Assembly: GCA_937877085.1 (NCBI GenBank)
Contig: CALEEY010000044.1
Coordinates: 1-54,107 of the forward strand
Source: an uncultured Bacteroidota bacterium
GTDB lineage: Bacteria; Bacteroidota; Rhodothermia; Rhodothermales; UBA10348
DNA length: 54,107 nt
Reading direction: 5' to 3'
The notes below the pieces were generated by a model. It saw only the letters and a list, made by a program, of their open reading frames with translations. It had not been told where the DNA came from and made no database searches. Shown one piece after another: positions 9,175 to 17,476 of the stretch. The position numbers and the translations under genes were made by a program. Position 1 is the stretch's first letter. Each line of letters opens with the position of its first letter.

Positions 9175-10677
9175 CTACATCAATTGGTATTCTGGAAATT
9201 GCGAGAGGCGGATCACGTAATGCACGACTCTATCTGCAGCGCCGCCTATACCGAGATCCCATTCATACCATGGGAGACCATTTAAAAACATCTTGACCAA
9301 ATTTCGCTGATAGGCCGGACCGTTTAAAAACCACTCTGGAAACGGATTTACGATTAAGTCGCCTTCAAATGGTTCTTCAATATCGGCCACTTCTACCCAT
9401 TCAATCGGAATAGCCAACATATGATGGGCCAATCCAATGGCCAGCTCCAGGGCAGCGTGTGGAGAGCCTGTCGGGGTCATGGCCTGAGCAAAATGCAATA
9501 TTTGCTCAGGTTCAACATATCGCCGCACAATTTGATCGGATATGGACCATCTCGAAGCTAGCGTACTGGTCGTGATCCATTCGCGGTGTCCGGGCCAACC
9601 CGCCACGTTAGGAGGTGACAAAAGGGTTTGATCTATCGTGATGATGGCCTTTCGAACATAGTTAGCTTGAGGAGTATTGGGGACGATGTCCATTTCTACC
9701 AAATGCCCGACACACAGATCGATGGGCGATTTTTCTCTTCCCCCTACCACTGTGCTGGCAAAAAACGCTTGGTCCGTAAAAAGGGCTTTGTAGGCGGAAA
9801 GTAGGTCAAAATTAGAGTTGAGAAGAACAAGAGCTAGGCTATCGACCAAAGATGGATCTGCGATTCGATACACAAACTCTTCAACCAATTTTTTCGCCAT
9901 AAAATGGGCGATTTGCTCCGCACGCTCTTCAAATAAAATGGTAACTACGTCGTCGTAACCAAACTCTCCTGTTCTTCCAAGAAACGTCTTAGGGCCGTCA
10001 TCAAAGGCAATAAATGAGAAGCGAACATCCCAAGACGCGGGAGTTTGTAAACCCCAACCCGAAAGCGCTTTCGCCATCTCCTGGATATCCGATTCGGTAT
10101 AGTTCGCCGCTCCGTTTTTATCGAGCGGGCCCATAGTGAACAATTCCATGAGCTCGCGGGCATAATTCTCGTTCGGAGCATTTCCATTATTAATGTTGCC
10201 ATCAAGATAGATGAGCATAGCGGCGTCTATTCCAATGGCGTGTACAAAACTCTTAAAATTGCCGAATGCGTTGGTGCGCAATGTATTAAGATATCGATAG
10301 CCCCGCGCGGAGTACACGTAATCTTGGTAGCTCGTAACGAAGTGGTCGTGCCAAAACAACGTCAGGCGTTCTCTGAGCCTATTTTTGGCCATTTGACCAA
10401 TCCAAGCTTCTGTCAATTCAATTCGCCATTCCGTGTTACTCACCACGAATGCGGCTTTCGTCTCTGCGGAGGCCGTTCTAGATGGAGGTAGATCGTTGGC
10501 CCAAGTGGGCGCATTAGGAAGCGGGAAATTATTCGCTCCCGTCAAAAGCTCGTCTACGACCTCTCTGGCAGTCCGACCAACAAAGGTTTCGGCCTCTCCG
10601 GGCTTGGCGCCAAAGCATGTCCGTCTAAGCAGATGCCGAGCTTCGGAAAGGGTCAATGGTGATAGATGTTCTTCCAT
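9175..10677 (-). CDS. DUF1800 domain-containing protein
   Basis: DUF1800 family protein of about 500 residues, the usual partner of DUF1501 in Bacteroidota, Planctomycetota and others; its biochemical role is unknown. Seen in the sequence are the conserved opening LSEARHLLRRTCFGA, the central MELFTMGPLDKNGAANYTE region after NENYARELMELF, and the late PPNVAGWPGHREWI block, all hallmarks of the family. No signal peptide is visible, unlike the partner. The ATG at 10677 is chosen over a TTG at 10713 because the family start lies directly after it. It is the first gene of a two-gene minus-strand operon. Confidence 0.93.
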   Translation of the reverse strand: MEEHLSPLTLSEARHLLRRTCFGAKPGEAETFVGRTAREVVDELLTGANNFPLPNAPTWANDLPPSRTASAETKAAFVVSNTEWRIELTEAWIGQMAKNRLRERLTLFWHDHFVTSYQDYVYSARGYRYLNTLRTNAFGNFKSFVHAIGIDAAMLIYLDGNINNGNAPNENYARELMELFTMGPLDKNGAANYTESDIQEMAKALSGWGLQTPASWDVRFSFIAFDDGPKTFLGRTGEFGYDDVVTILFEERAEQIAHFMAKKLVEEFVYRIADPSLVDSLALVLLNSNFDLLSAYKALFTDQAFFASTVVGGREKSPIDLCVGHLVEMDIVPNTPQANYVRKAIITIDQTLLSPPNVAGWPGHREWITTSTLASRWSISDQIVRRYVEPEQILHFAQAMTPTGSPHAALELAIGLAHHMLAIPIEWVEVADIEEPFEGDLIVNPFPEWFLNGPAYQRNLVKMFLNGLPWYEWDLGIGGAADRVVHYVIRLSQFPEYQLM

Positions 10678-11020
10678 AGTGCAAGTATCGGTCAATAAGC
10701 CGTCGAATTCCAATCCAATATGTCACAAAAGTATGGTTTTTTCAAGGCCGCCCCTTTCGCCCTTTTTCAATTTCTAGCTCTCCATTTTGTCCTTCCCTTC
10801 GAAACAGTATCCATCCTAGCATAAAAAAGAGAGGGGCGGGCCTAAAAGGCCCGCCCCTCTCTAACTGCTCATCTTGGGCTTCTTTTGGATATATTGCGGC
10901 AGAATCCGACTTGGCCAAGTTGAATTTATAAAGTCGTTTTTAGAAGTAGATCTAAATTCAATTCCGACTAGTAGTGGCTTTTTCTTCGAATAATGGCCGA
11001 TAAAATGTGCAAACGACGTT
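10678..11020. other. Intergenic region with an unassigned minus-strand terminator
   Basis: A 343-base gap between the divergent DUF1800 (minus) and lipoprotein (plus) genes. I see no convincing coding sequence. It contains the terminator listed separately, which faces away from the plus-strand gene and has no visible minus-strand gene to serve. Both divergent promoters must lie here; I could not identify confident -33/-7 elements. Confidence 0.5.
10823..10862 (-). terminator. Rho-independent terminator on the minus strand
   Basis: A perfect 15-base stem AGAGAGGGGCGGGCC pairs with GGCCCGCCCCTCTCT around a TAAAA loop. Read on the minus strand it is followed by TTTTTTAT, the classic U-run; on the plus strand no T-run follows. 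It is therefore a minus-strand terminator, located upstream of the DUF1800 start. No minus-strand gene is visible between 10863 and 11020, so it may end a small RNA or block antisense transcription coming from the plus-strand operon to the right. Confidence 0.85.
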
Positions 11021-11539
11021 ATGAAAATTTTCCTTCTTTTGATGTGCTTTTTTTGGATGGCTGGCTGTACAGCTCAATCGGAAGCTCCTGAACCTTCTCT
11101 CCCTCCTTCCGATGCCGTGTTGACCTGGGTACCCAAGCTAGATCGGGTTTTGGAAGAAATAGGGATCATGCAAGAAAATGCTGTCACGCAAAGAGACATG
11201 ACATCTTCAGCTTTCTTGGAGTTCGAAGTTTTAGATGCCTCCTTGTATATAGAAATGATGGATTACGCCCAGTATTGCTCTGTTGAAGACAAAACAAAGC
11301 TATTTGAGTCACACTATGAGTGGCTGAAAAACCGAGATACGGCTGGCAAAAACGCTCGACTTGAATATGAAGGGGGCTCTATGGCTCCTCTGATTGAAGC
11401 GACTACCTTGTCTAGAGCGACTGAAAAGCGATTGGCTGCGTTCTCTGAACTGAGTCGTGACGGATTGTGTCCATTCCCAACCGACAACACCGTTTCATTG
11501 GATTCCGGCTCCATAGATAACCCCGACGCCTCAAACTAA
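11021..11539 (+). CDS. Hypothetical lipoprotein
   Basis: A 172-residue protein that I do not recognise. It has a lipoprotein signal peptide with lipobox MAGC, so it should be anchored in a membrane after Sec export. The mature part is mostly helical and acidic, with two further Cys residues (AQYCSVEDK and GLCPFP) that could pair. The C-terminal ~20 residues are Ser/Asp-rich and probably disordered. It begins at ATG directly after the intergenic region and is followed 17 bases later by an exported NTF2-like protein, suggesting co-transcription. Confidence 0.8.
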   Translation: MKIFLLLMCFFWMAGCTAQSEAPEPSLPPSDAVLTWVPKLDRVLEEIGIMQENAVTQRDMTSSAFLEFEVLDASLYIEMMDYAQYCSVEDKTKLFESHYEWLKNRDTAGKNARLEYEGGSMAPLIEATTLSRATEKRLAAFSELSRDGLCPFPTDNTVSLDSGSIDNPDASN

Positions 11540-11556
11540 TTGCATGTACTGATCCC

Positions 11557-12033
11557 ATGAAACAACTTCTAATCGGCTTATTCTTGGCTTTGATCGTGCT
11601 TGAGGCGCCAGCTCAATCCAATGAGGCCGCCGTTAATACGGTGCTGGACAATATCCACAAGCTAGCTTCTGAAGCCAATTTCGACGGCTATTTTGTATTG
11701 TATACCGCCGACGCCATTTTTTTAGGTACGGATGCTACCGAGCGGTGGTCTATCGATGAATTCAAAGGCTATGCAAAGCCATCGTTCGACCGAGGGACGG
11801 GTTGGACATACATTCCCACTGAAAGGCACGTTTATCTCTCTCCTGACCAAAATTCAGCCTGGTTTGACGAGAAGCTCGATAATGAAGGGTTCGGCGAATG
11901 TCGCGGGACCGGAGCATTAATCAAGGTAGATGGGGTTTGGAAAGTTACCCAGTACAATTTGACCGTTCCGATTCCAAATGACTTGCTTCGGCCGGTAGCG
12001 GGGCAGATTAAGCAGTTCAAAAAGGGAAATTGA
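11557..12033 (+). CDS. Exported SnoaL/NTF2-like (DUF4440-type) protein
   Basis: A 158-residue protein with a Sec signal peptide (LIGLFLALIVLEAPAQ) followed by a single NTF2-like cone-shaped domain. The pattern of an N-terminal helix (AVNTVLDNIHKLA), then FDGYFVLYTADAIFLGTDATERW, then strands ending in GTGALIKVDGVWKVTQYNLT fits the SnoaL-like/DUF4440 type, in which proteins usually bind a small hydrophobic ligand or act in no known reaction. The substrate cannot be read. It is the second gene of a short plus-strand run with the lipoprotein upstream. Confidence 0.85.
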   Translation: MKQLLIGLFLALIVLEAPAQSNEAAVNTVLDNIHKLASEANFDGYFVLYTADAIFLGTDATERWSIDEFKGYAKPSFDRGTGWTYIPTERHVYLSPDQNSAWFDEKLDNEGFGECRGTGALIKVDGVWKVTQYNLTVPIPNDLLRPVAGQIKQFKKGN

Positions 12034-12101
12034 ACGTACCTGTCATAAATTGTTAGTTTTTCGTCCTATTTTGGTGTGGCGTACCATCCCAATCAATCCA
12101 A

Positions 12102-13190
12102 ATGACCGAAACAAAGATAAAATTTTCTTCCCGCGACGGAGCTGCTTTTGTCAAGGAAGTCAAAGCCGAAGTCAACCAATATTTTGTTGACAACAACCTC
12201 TCAAAACACGCTAATGGAGCCATGCGTCTTAAAACGGCGGCCATTATGCTCATGTTTTTTGGCCCGTATGCCCTCATTATGTGGGGTGGGCTTAGCCTTA
12301 TGCAGATGTGGTTTCTGGCTTTGGTTATGGGGGTTGGTGCAGCTGGCATGGGATTTAGTGTATCGCACGACGCCTTGCACGGGGCCTATTCATCAAAATC
12401 ATGGGTAAACGCCACGCTTGGGTATTTTTTCGACCTGATTGGTGCTAACAGCTACATGTGGAAAATCACCCATAACGTGATTCACCATACCTATACCAAC
12501 ATTACTGGGGTTGATGAAGACCTTACCGTCTCTCCCCTTGTTCGTCTTTCCCCGGAAGCTCCAAGGTACCCATTTCATCGGTTTCAGCACTTTTTTGCAT
12601 TCCCTGCCTACAGCCTTGCTACCATCAACTGGCTATTTGCGAAGGACTTTCAGCAGTTTTTGAAAAAGGATATCGGTCCTTACAAAGACAAAAAGCACCC
12701 GCCAATAGAGATTTTTAAACTGGTAGTAACCAAAGTAGTAGCCATTACCTATCAAGTGATTCTCCCCTTGTGGCTGTTGGACATTACCTTTGGTCAGTTT
12801 TTGATCGGTTTTTTCACCATGCACATGACGGCGGGCCTCATTTTGGGGGTCATCTTTCAGCTCGCACACGTTGTTGAAGGACCTGAATATCTCGCCCCTG
12901 ACGAAAATGGCGATATGGAAAGCTCTTGGCTCATCCACGAAATGCGCACGACAGCCAATTTCGCCCGGAATAACCACCTGCTCACATGGTATGTTGGCGG
13001 TCTTAATTACCAAATTGAACACCATCTTTTTCCGCAAACGTCTAGTATTCACTATCCGAATCTGAGCCCTATTGTGCGTGAAATTGCGGCTCGGCACAAC
13101 GTGCCCTACAACTACCATCCGACCCTGCTCAAGTCCATCAAGTCCCACCTTACGATGCTCAGGCAATTGGGTCGCCCGCCGGCAGCATGA
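12102..13190 (+). CDS. Membrane fatty acid desaturase (acyl-CoA/acyl-lipid type)
   Basis: Integral-membrane di-iron desaturase that inserts a double bond into a fatty acyl chain. All three histidine boxes are present: HDALHG (near residue 89), HNVIHHTYTN (near 125) and, late, QIEHHLFP (near 306). The last form, with Q in place of the first His, is typical of front-end or linoleoyl-CoA-type desaturases and of bacterial DesA-like enzymes. Two long hydrophobic hairpins lie before box 1 and between boxes 2 and 3. No fused cytochrome b5 domain is present, so electrons must come from a separate ferredoxin or similar donor. The stop overlaps the start of a small downstream gene in an ATGA arrangement. 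Confidence 0.94.
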   Translation: MTETKIKFSSRDGAAFVKEVKAEVNQYFVDNNLSKHANGAMRLKTAAIMLMFFGPYALIMWGGLSLMQMWFLALVMGVGAAGMGFSVSHDALHGAYSSKSWVNATLGYFFDLIGANSYMWKITHNVIHHTYTNITGVDEDLTVSPLVRLSPEAPRYPFHRFQHFFAFPAYSLATINWLFAKDFQQFLKKDIGPYKDKKHPPIEIFKLVVTKVVAITYQVILPLWLLDITFGQFLIGFFTMHMTAGLILGVIFQLAHVVEGPEYLAPDENGDMESSWLIHEMRTTANFARNNHLLTWYVGGLNYQIEHHLFPQTSSIHYPNLSPIVREIAARHNVPYNYHPTLLKSIKSHLTMLRQLGRPPAA

Positions 13191-13432
13191 ACAGGATAAA
13201 ATTTACACTTCCCAGTATCGGCTTGATGGAGTTACGAGAAGTGGAAGGGATGGTCTGGATTGAAGATGATTTATTGGTGGTAGAGGTCAGTCATAAACTG
13301 ATTGGCCTTTGGGACGAGCAGGTAGAAACGGTTAAAATCGAACCTTCTGCGCTTCGGGATATCTACCTGAAGACCGGATTTTTCTACCCGTGCAGGTCTT
13401 TCCTACTCCGTGCAGGTCGACGGTTTTCCTGA
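13187..13432 (+). CDS. Small hypothetical protein, possibly truncated
   Basis: An 81-residue protein translationally coupled to the desaturase (ATGA overlap). Its beta-rich sequence (LMELREVEGMVWIEDDLLVVEV, then VKIEPSALRDIYLKTGFF) resembles small PH-like proteins that have alternating strands and usually run to about 100 residues; I infer that without a search. The last ~15 residues (after FFYP) look unrelated and lie over a near-exact 20-base tandem duplication (see repeat), whose length is not a multiple of three. The protein may therefore be a frameshifted and shortened version of a longer one. The end overlaps the convergent phosphatase gene by 30 bases. Confidence 0.5.
   Translation: MNRIKFTLPSIGLMELREVEGMVWIEDDLLVVEVSHKLIGLWDEQVETVKIEPSALRDIYLKTGFFYPCRSFLLRAGRRFS
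13379..13418. repeat. 20-base near-tandem duplication at a convergent gene end
   Basis: CCGTGCAGGTC occurs at 13388-13398 and again at 13408-13418, and the preceding bases (TTTTCTAC and TTTCCTACT) are also alike. This gives two almost identical units spaced by 20 bases. It lies over the 3' ends of the small plus-strand ORF and the minus-strand phosphatase and changes the reading frame of both. Both tail ends therefore could be recent products of slippage. Confidence 0.55.
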
Positions 13433-13996
13433 TTCTGCCCCATATCGTAAAGTGGAGAGCATACCGGTCCCGTCTTCGCGTAGATGTACGACATACAGTC
13501 GATCAAAATCAAACTCGGTCAGATCAGGCAGCGTCGTTCCAATAAGCAAATTGATCAGTGCGGGTGTCGTATTGCTGTGGCCCGAAATCAAAATGCGCTC
13601 GGCAGTGGATTCCCTGATTGTTGATGCTAGTTCAGCAACAAATCCTGCTTGAACCGCAATTTGGGTGATGGGCTTTCCCGTTGATTCTGAAATAGGAGTG
13701 GCCGTTTCGATGGTCCGATAAAACGGAGTTGAATAGATCTCCTGTATTTCCTCATCCATAAGCACTCGAGCCAGTTCACTGGCTCGATCCCTTCCATAGG
13801 ACGATAAATGGGGATTCGAACCTTGATCGAGACAGGTTTCCCCGTGACGCACTAGATAAACGACTTTGTCTGCCTCAACGAGCCCTGCCCCTACGACGTG
13901 CCCCTTCGACGCAACGTACCCCCGCTCTCCAACAGATCCTGAGCCTCCCATCGAAAAGGACATCAAAAAGACGACTATGAATGCTAAGTATTTCAT
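13403..13996 (-). CDS. Exported histidine phosphatase family protein
   Basis: Member of the histidine phosphatase (phosphoglycerate-mutase-like) superfamily, which uses a phospho-His intermediate. The catalytic RHGE motif (VVYLVRHGETC) and the second His in ILISGHSNTTPALINLL are both visible, as is the mid-region YSTPFYRTIETATPI. The ATG at 13996 gives a Sec signal peptide (MKYLAFIVVFLMSFSMGGSG); the 31 extra residues of the track ORF come from the upstream region. It is periplasmic or secreted, so a role in releasing phosphate from extracellular sugars or nucleotides is plausible but unproven. The C-terminal few residues lie over the 20-base duplication. Confidence 0.9.
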   Translation of the reverse strand: MKYLAFIVVFLMSFSMGGSGSVGERGYVASKGHVVGAGLVEADKVVYLVRHGETCLDQGSNPHLSSYGRDRASELARVLMDEEIQEIYSTPFYRTIETATPISESTGKPITQIAVQAGFVAELASTIRESTAERILISGHSNTTPALINLLIGTTLPDLTEFDFDRLYVVHLREDGTGMLSTLRYGAESGKPSTCTE

Positions 13997-14153
13997 AAAA
14001 ACGTTGTTTATTGAACACCGAATAACATACGATTCGTCGAATGAAAACGCGTCTCCTACCTTTAATTCTCTTGCCTTCCATCTCCGCAACGGGGCAGAAG
14101 ATCCGCACTTTTTGCGATAGCGTCGTCGTTAGGCGGGGTTACCAGACAATTAT

Positions 14154-15221
14154 ATGAGCCTCTTTCTTTGGATAATTGCCGTAGTGCACGGAACGTTGTT
14201 CGTCAACGCGGTGGCGAATCTCGTGCATTTCAAACGCCAGCGTTCCCGCTCCTTTGAAGGCACTCTGCCCAAGGTCTCTGTGCTGGTTCCAGCTAGAAAC
14301 GAAGAGCCTAATTTACCTCGACTTCTAGCCTCCTTCATTCGGCAGGACCACCCGAATGCCGAACTCTTGGTATATGACGACCTTTCCGAGGATGGCACGT
14401 GGTCCATTATTTCCCGATTCGAAAACGACCAAATCAAGGGGCTACGTGGGTCAACGTTGCCTGATGGATGGGTTGGGAAGGTCCACGGATGCTATCAACT
14501 GTCCCTCGCCGCTACGGGAAGCGTACTGTTGTTCATTGACGCAGACACGGAGTTTCACGATGCTGGCTCTTTGCAAGCCATGTGTCGCCGGTTTGAAGCC
14601 CGACCAAAGGGGACCATGATCACGGGCATGACCTTACTTAAGGGCCGCGGCCAACTGATCGTTACGATGGTTGGAAATTTAATATTGGCTTGGATACCGT
14701 GGTGGTTAGGAAAGCACATGCCTTCACACCGATTGTCCGCTGTAAACGGTCAGTGCTGGATGATTGATACAGTGGATTATCGTCGGCTAGAGCCTCACGT
14801 CTTCGTTAAAAACCAAGTTTTGGAAGACGTCATGATTGGCCGATATCTACACACACAAGGACTGATTCCTTTACTTGACGATGTCCGTCCCGAACTCGCC
14901 GTTTACATGTATACGAGTTTCGTAGAAGCATGGAGGGGGTTTCGCAAAAACGCTGCTGCCGCGCTTGGAGGGTCAACTTGGACTTCCTCAGTCGCTTTAT
15001 GCACCTACTTTGTCGTGTTTTTAATAGCCCCATTCTTCAATATCTGGTTTTTGGCATCCCTTTACGGGATAAAATGGATTACCGACCTGACCACCCGCCA
15101 ACCGTTTACCGTAACGCTGCTGGCACCGATCTCTTATTTTCTGACTATCTTGATCGGGGTTGACTCAATTATCACACGAAGTCGCGGCCAAATCGAGTGG
15201 AAAGGTCGCCAAATTCAATAA
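14154..15221 (+). CDS. Membrane glycosyltransferase family 2
   Basis: GT2 glycosyltransferase anchored in the inner membrane, transferring a sugar from a nucleotide donor to an unknown lipid acceptor. The nucleotide-binding VSVLVPARNEEPNLPRLLASF, the DDLSEDGT loop, the metal-binding DADTEF (DxD-like) and the catalytic-type QVLEDVMIGRY are in the canonical order. One N-terminal and two to three C-terminal membrane helices flank the catalytic domain. The arrangement is like carotenoid or hopanoid glycosyltransferases (CrtQ-like), a suggestion I cannot confirm. Its stop overlaps the next start as TAATG, so the ACT protein is coupled to it. Confidence 0.9.
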   Translation: MSLFLWIIAVVHGTLFVNAVANLVHFKRQRSRSFEGTLPKVSVLVPARNEEPNLPRLLASFIRQDHPNAELLVYDDLSEDGTWSIISRFENDQIKGLRGSTLPDGWVGKVHGCYQLSLAATGSVLLFIDADTEFHDAGSLQAMCRRFEARPKGTMITGMTLLKGRGQLIVTMVGNLILAWIPWWLGKHMPSHRLSAVNGQCWMIDTVDYRRLEPHVFVKNQVLEDVMIGRYLHTQGLIPLLDDVRPELAVYMYTSFVEAWRGFRKNAAAALGGSTWTSSVALCTYFVVFLIAPFFNIWFLASLYGIKWITDLTTRQPFTVTLLAPISYFLTILIGVDSIITRSRGQIEWKGRQIQ

Positions 15222-15604
15222 TGGGCATGAGTGAATTACGATTACGGCTGCTAAAAGAAACTTTTTCGATTCACAGACTCGATCCGAGCCGACCGATTCC
15301 AACCACCGTTTTGGGGTCACCCATTTTTTTCGTTGGCCGTACCAGAGAAGAGTTGTCCATTGTCTGTAGCTCTACCATTCCCGTTCTGCACGCCAAAACA
15401 GAAGAAAATTGGGCGTGCTTTATGGTGGAAGGGCCTCTCAATTTTAATTTGACCGGCATCATAGCCCGGCTTTCCGCGGCATTGGCCGAGGCTGCGGTGA
15501 GTATTTTTGCGATCTCAACCTTTGATACTGACTATATATTGGTCCAGCAGGACGATATAGGTCGCGCAGAGGATGCTTTAAAGACAGCGGGCTATCAACT
15601 GTAA
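15221..15604 (+). CDS. ACT domain-containing protein
   Basis: A small protein of 127 residues made of two ACT-like units, resembling the bacterial CASTOR/ACT proteins that bind amino acids. The first unit spans EELSIVCSSTIPV; the second contains the characteristic GPLNFNLTGIIARLSAALAEAAVSIFAISTFDTDYILVQ. Loss of any catalytic domain means a regulatory or sensing role, target unknown. The start could be ATG 15221, overlapping the upstream stop, or ATG 15227. The earlier start in the track (15197) lies inside the upstream gene. Confidence 0.85.
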   Translation: MGMSELRLRLLKETFSIHRLDPSRPIPTTVLGSPIFFVGRTREELSIVCSSTIPVLHAKTEENWACFMVEGPLNFNLTGIIARLSAALAEAAVSIFAISTFDTDYILVQQDDIGRAEDALKTAGYQL

Positions 15605-15622
15605 ACAACTAGCTACTTTTAG

Positions 15623-15772
15623 ATGGTACTTCAACCTTTTCTGGAATTGGATGATGTTGAAAAAAGCCCGTTGATGGGGTTCCTATGCCTGCGAGTAGAT
15701 GGCCAATTTTTTGCCTCGTGTAAACCCAAATTGCGTGACCTCCTGAAACGAGTATCACCCTTTACCGCCTAA
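15623..15772 (+). CDS. 49-residue ORF, possible remnant of a TfoX/MmcQ-like protein
   Basis: A short ORF missed by the track: it starts at ATG 15623 and ends at TAA 15772, just before the methyltransferase start. The segment MGFLCLRVDGQFFASCKP resembles the DGKFFA-type beta strand of TfoX-N or MmcQ/YjbR-like domains, which normally span 100 residues or more. It may be the leftover of a deleted gene, or a real small protein. It fills the gap between the ACT and methyltransferase genes neatly. Recognition is by eye only. Confidence 0.35.
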   Translation: MVLQPFLELDDVEKSPLMGFLCLRVDGQFFASCKPKLRDLLKRVSPFTA

Positions 15773-15775
15773 ACA

Positions 15776-16399
15776 ATGGAACGCTCTTCAGACGCCCACC
15801 ATTGGGACACGATTTACGGAAAATATCGGCGCGATCAATTGGGTTGGCATGCTCCCGTCTTGCAAACCTCGCTGAATTGGATCCTTAAATACGCTGAATC
15901 AAAAAATAGTCCCATCGTAGATATTGGGGGTGGTTCATCCTCCTTGGTTGACCATTTGTTAGGTCATTTTTATTCCAAGGTTACCGTTTTGGACCTGTCT
16001 CAGCGAGCGTTGGATGATTCCGCGAATCGGTTGGGGGCCAAGGCGTCCGATGTGACTTTCGTGTGCGCGGATATTCGCGATGCTAACCTTTTCCTTAAGC
16101 CAACCCAAATCTGGCATGATCGGGCCGCTTTTCATTTCTTGTTTGGATCCGAAGTTGATAGCTATCGAGACCGGCTAAAAAAGACGTTAGCAACTGGTGG
16201 AACGTTCATTTTGGGCGTTTTCTCCGAAAACGCCCCACCTACCTGCTCCAGTCTCGCTGTCAACAGGCACTCAGTAACAGGCTTAGAGCGCATTTTTTCG
16301 CCGGCGTTTCGCCTTTTGGAAAGCAAAATCGAAATTCATTACACACCAACCGCCATTCAACAAGAATACCTGTACACCGCTTGGGAAAGACTTCCCTAG
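15776..16399 (+). CDS. Class I SAM-dependent methyltransferase
   Basis: Cytosolic methyltransferase of the Rossmann class I type. After the typical opening HHWDTIYGKYRRDQLGW, the SAM-binding motif I reads IVDIGGGSSSLVDHLL, followed by VTVLDLSQRALDDS (acidic residue of strand beta 2) and FVCADIRDANL (motif III region). The HDRAAFHFL stretch matches a small-molecule methyltransferase subgroup (thiol/TehB-like). Substrate is unknown. Its last 20 bases precede a GNAT gene by about 20 bases, making a likely operon with two acetyltransferases. Confidence 0.88.
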   Translation: MERSSDAHHWDTIYGKYRRDQLGWHAPVLQTSLNWILKYAESKNSPIVDIGGGSSSLVDHLLGHFYSKVTVLDLSQRALDDSANRLGAKASDVTFVCADIRDANLFLKPTQIWHDRAAFHFLFGSEVDSYRDRLKKTLATGGTFILGVFSENAPPTCSSLAVNRHSVTGLERIFSPAFRLLESKIEIHYTPTAIQQEYLYTAWERLP

Positions 16400-16419
16400 C
16401 AACACAGTTAAATGTGCCT

Positions 16420-16890
16420 ATGACCTCCATCCTTCTGCGTCCCTCTGTTTTGAGCGATTTGCCTTCCGTCTCATCTTGGTTACAAAACCAAAACGAGTGC
16501 GATCTGTGGTCCGGGGGCGTGGTTCCATTTCCGATCCACATTGACAGCCTTTCAACTAAGATTGTTTGGGATTCCGTGCAGTCTTGGACCGTTACAGACA
16601 ACGGTAAAGTGGTCGGATACGGCCAATTAGTCCCCAAGCCGGAAGGCAGGCTACACCTGGCACGCATTCTCATTGACCCCAGCGCTCGAGGAAACGGGTT
16701 TGGTCGCCTACTGGTTACTCACCTATTGAATGAAGCCATAACCAACCAAGCGTCCAAGATTTCTCTCAACGTCCATCCTGAAAATAAATTGGCCAAAGCA
16801 CTCTACCTTTCGCTCGGCTTTCGTCCTGTCGAAAACTATGAGGCCAGTAACCGAGGAGCTTTTGTGTACATGGAATACAGCCCCAACTAA
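16420..16890 (+). CDS. GNAT family N-acetyltransferase
   Basis: A 156-residue GNAT enzyme. The opening ILLRPSVLSDLPSVSSWL is the usual start of the fold and LARILIDPSARGNGFGRLLVTHLL holds the acetyl-CoA-binding R-G-x-G-x-G/A turn; ISLNVHPENKLAKALYLSLGFRPV is motif B. The track starts at a TTG inside the methyltransferase gene; ATG 16420 is more natural. Substrate not readable. It is flanked by a methyltransferase upstream and another GNAT downstream on the same strand. Confidence 0.88.
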   Translation: MTSILLRPSVLSDLPSVSSWLQNQNECDLWSGGVVPFPIHIDSLSTKIVWDSVQSWTVTDNGKVVGYGQLVPKPEGRLHLARILIDPSARGNGFGRLLVTHLLNEAITNQASKISLNVHPENKLAKALYLSLGFRPVENYEASNRGAFVYMEYSPN

Positions 16891-16922
16891 CGCCCGACCG
16901 GTACACCTATCGTCAAAGAAGT

Positions 16923-17438
16923 ATGGTCATAGAAGGAGAATCAAAACGGGTCATGACTGAGGCACTCTTAACAGATGCCCAGGAATTAGTATCTCTAAAA
17001 CAAGCTGTTTTTGAAGATATTCAGCAACGATTTGGGGCTGGTCATTGGCCGCCCGTATCCAATCTTTCTGATGTCGAACGAAGCATTGCTCATTCTAGAA
17101 TACTCGTCTGTAAAGAAGGCCATACCATCGTGGGCATGCTTCGATTATCGATTGAAAAACCATGGGCCATCGATCTGGCCTATTTCAAACCGGTATCCAA
17201 GGCCATATACATTACCGATATGGCCGTGCTCCCTGCCCGTCAACATTCGGGAATAGGCTCTCAACTAATCGAATACGCATCCCAGACTGCCATCGAGAAT
17301 GACGTCCTTGCCCTGCGACTTGACACCTACGATTCTGAAAATGGCGCGGGAGCATTCTACTTAAAGTGCGGATTCGCGGAAAGAGGAAGAGCATCCTTTC
17401 GAGGAACCTCTTTGAGGTACTTCGAAAAGATGCTCTAA
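16923..17438 (+). CDS. GNAT family N-acetyltransferase
   Basis: A 171-residue GNAT enzyme, distinct in sequence from the upstream one. Motif A reads YITDMAVLPARQHSGIGSQLIEYA, with the Q/R-x-x-G-I-G turn that holds the acetyl-CoA pyrophosphate, and the closing AGAFYLKCGFAERGRA is motif B. The region EDIQQRFGAGHWPP before it resembles GNATs acting on small amines. A second ATG at 16953 would give a shorter start. Last gene of the plus-strand run; the DUF4097 gene converges from the right. Confidence 0.88.
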   Translation: MVIEGESKRVMTEALLTDAQELVSLKQAVFEDIQQRFGAGHWPPVSNLSDVERSIAHSRILVCKEGHTIVGMLRLSIEKPWAIDLAYFKPVSKAIYITDMAVLPARQHSGIGSQLIEYASQTAIENDVLALRLDTYDSENGAGAFYLKCGFAERGRASFRGTSLRYFEKML

Positions 17439-17476
17439 TAATCCTCCCAGGTGCACTCCGCAGCCCTAAATGTCCC

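Noticed and set aside
12633-13166. 177-residue minus-strand ORF
   Set aside because: Shadow of the desaturase, whose His boxes are clear.
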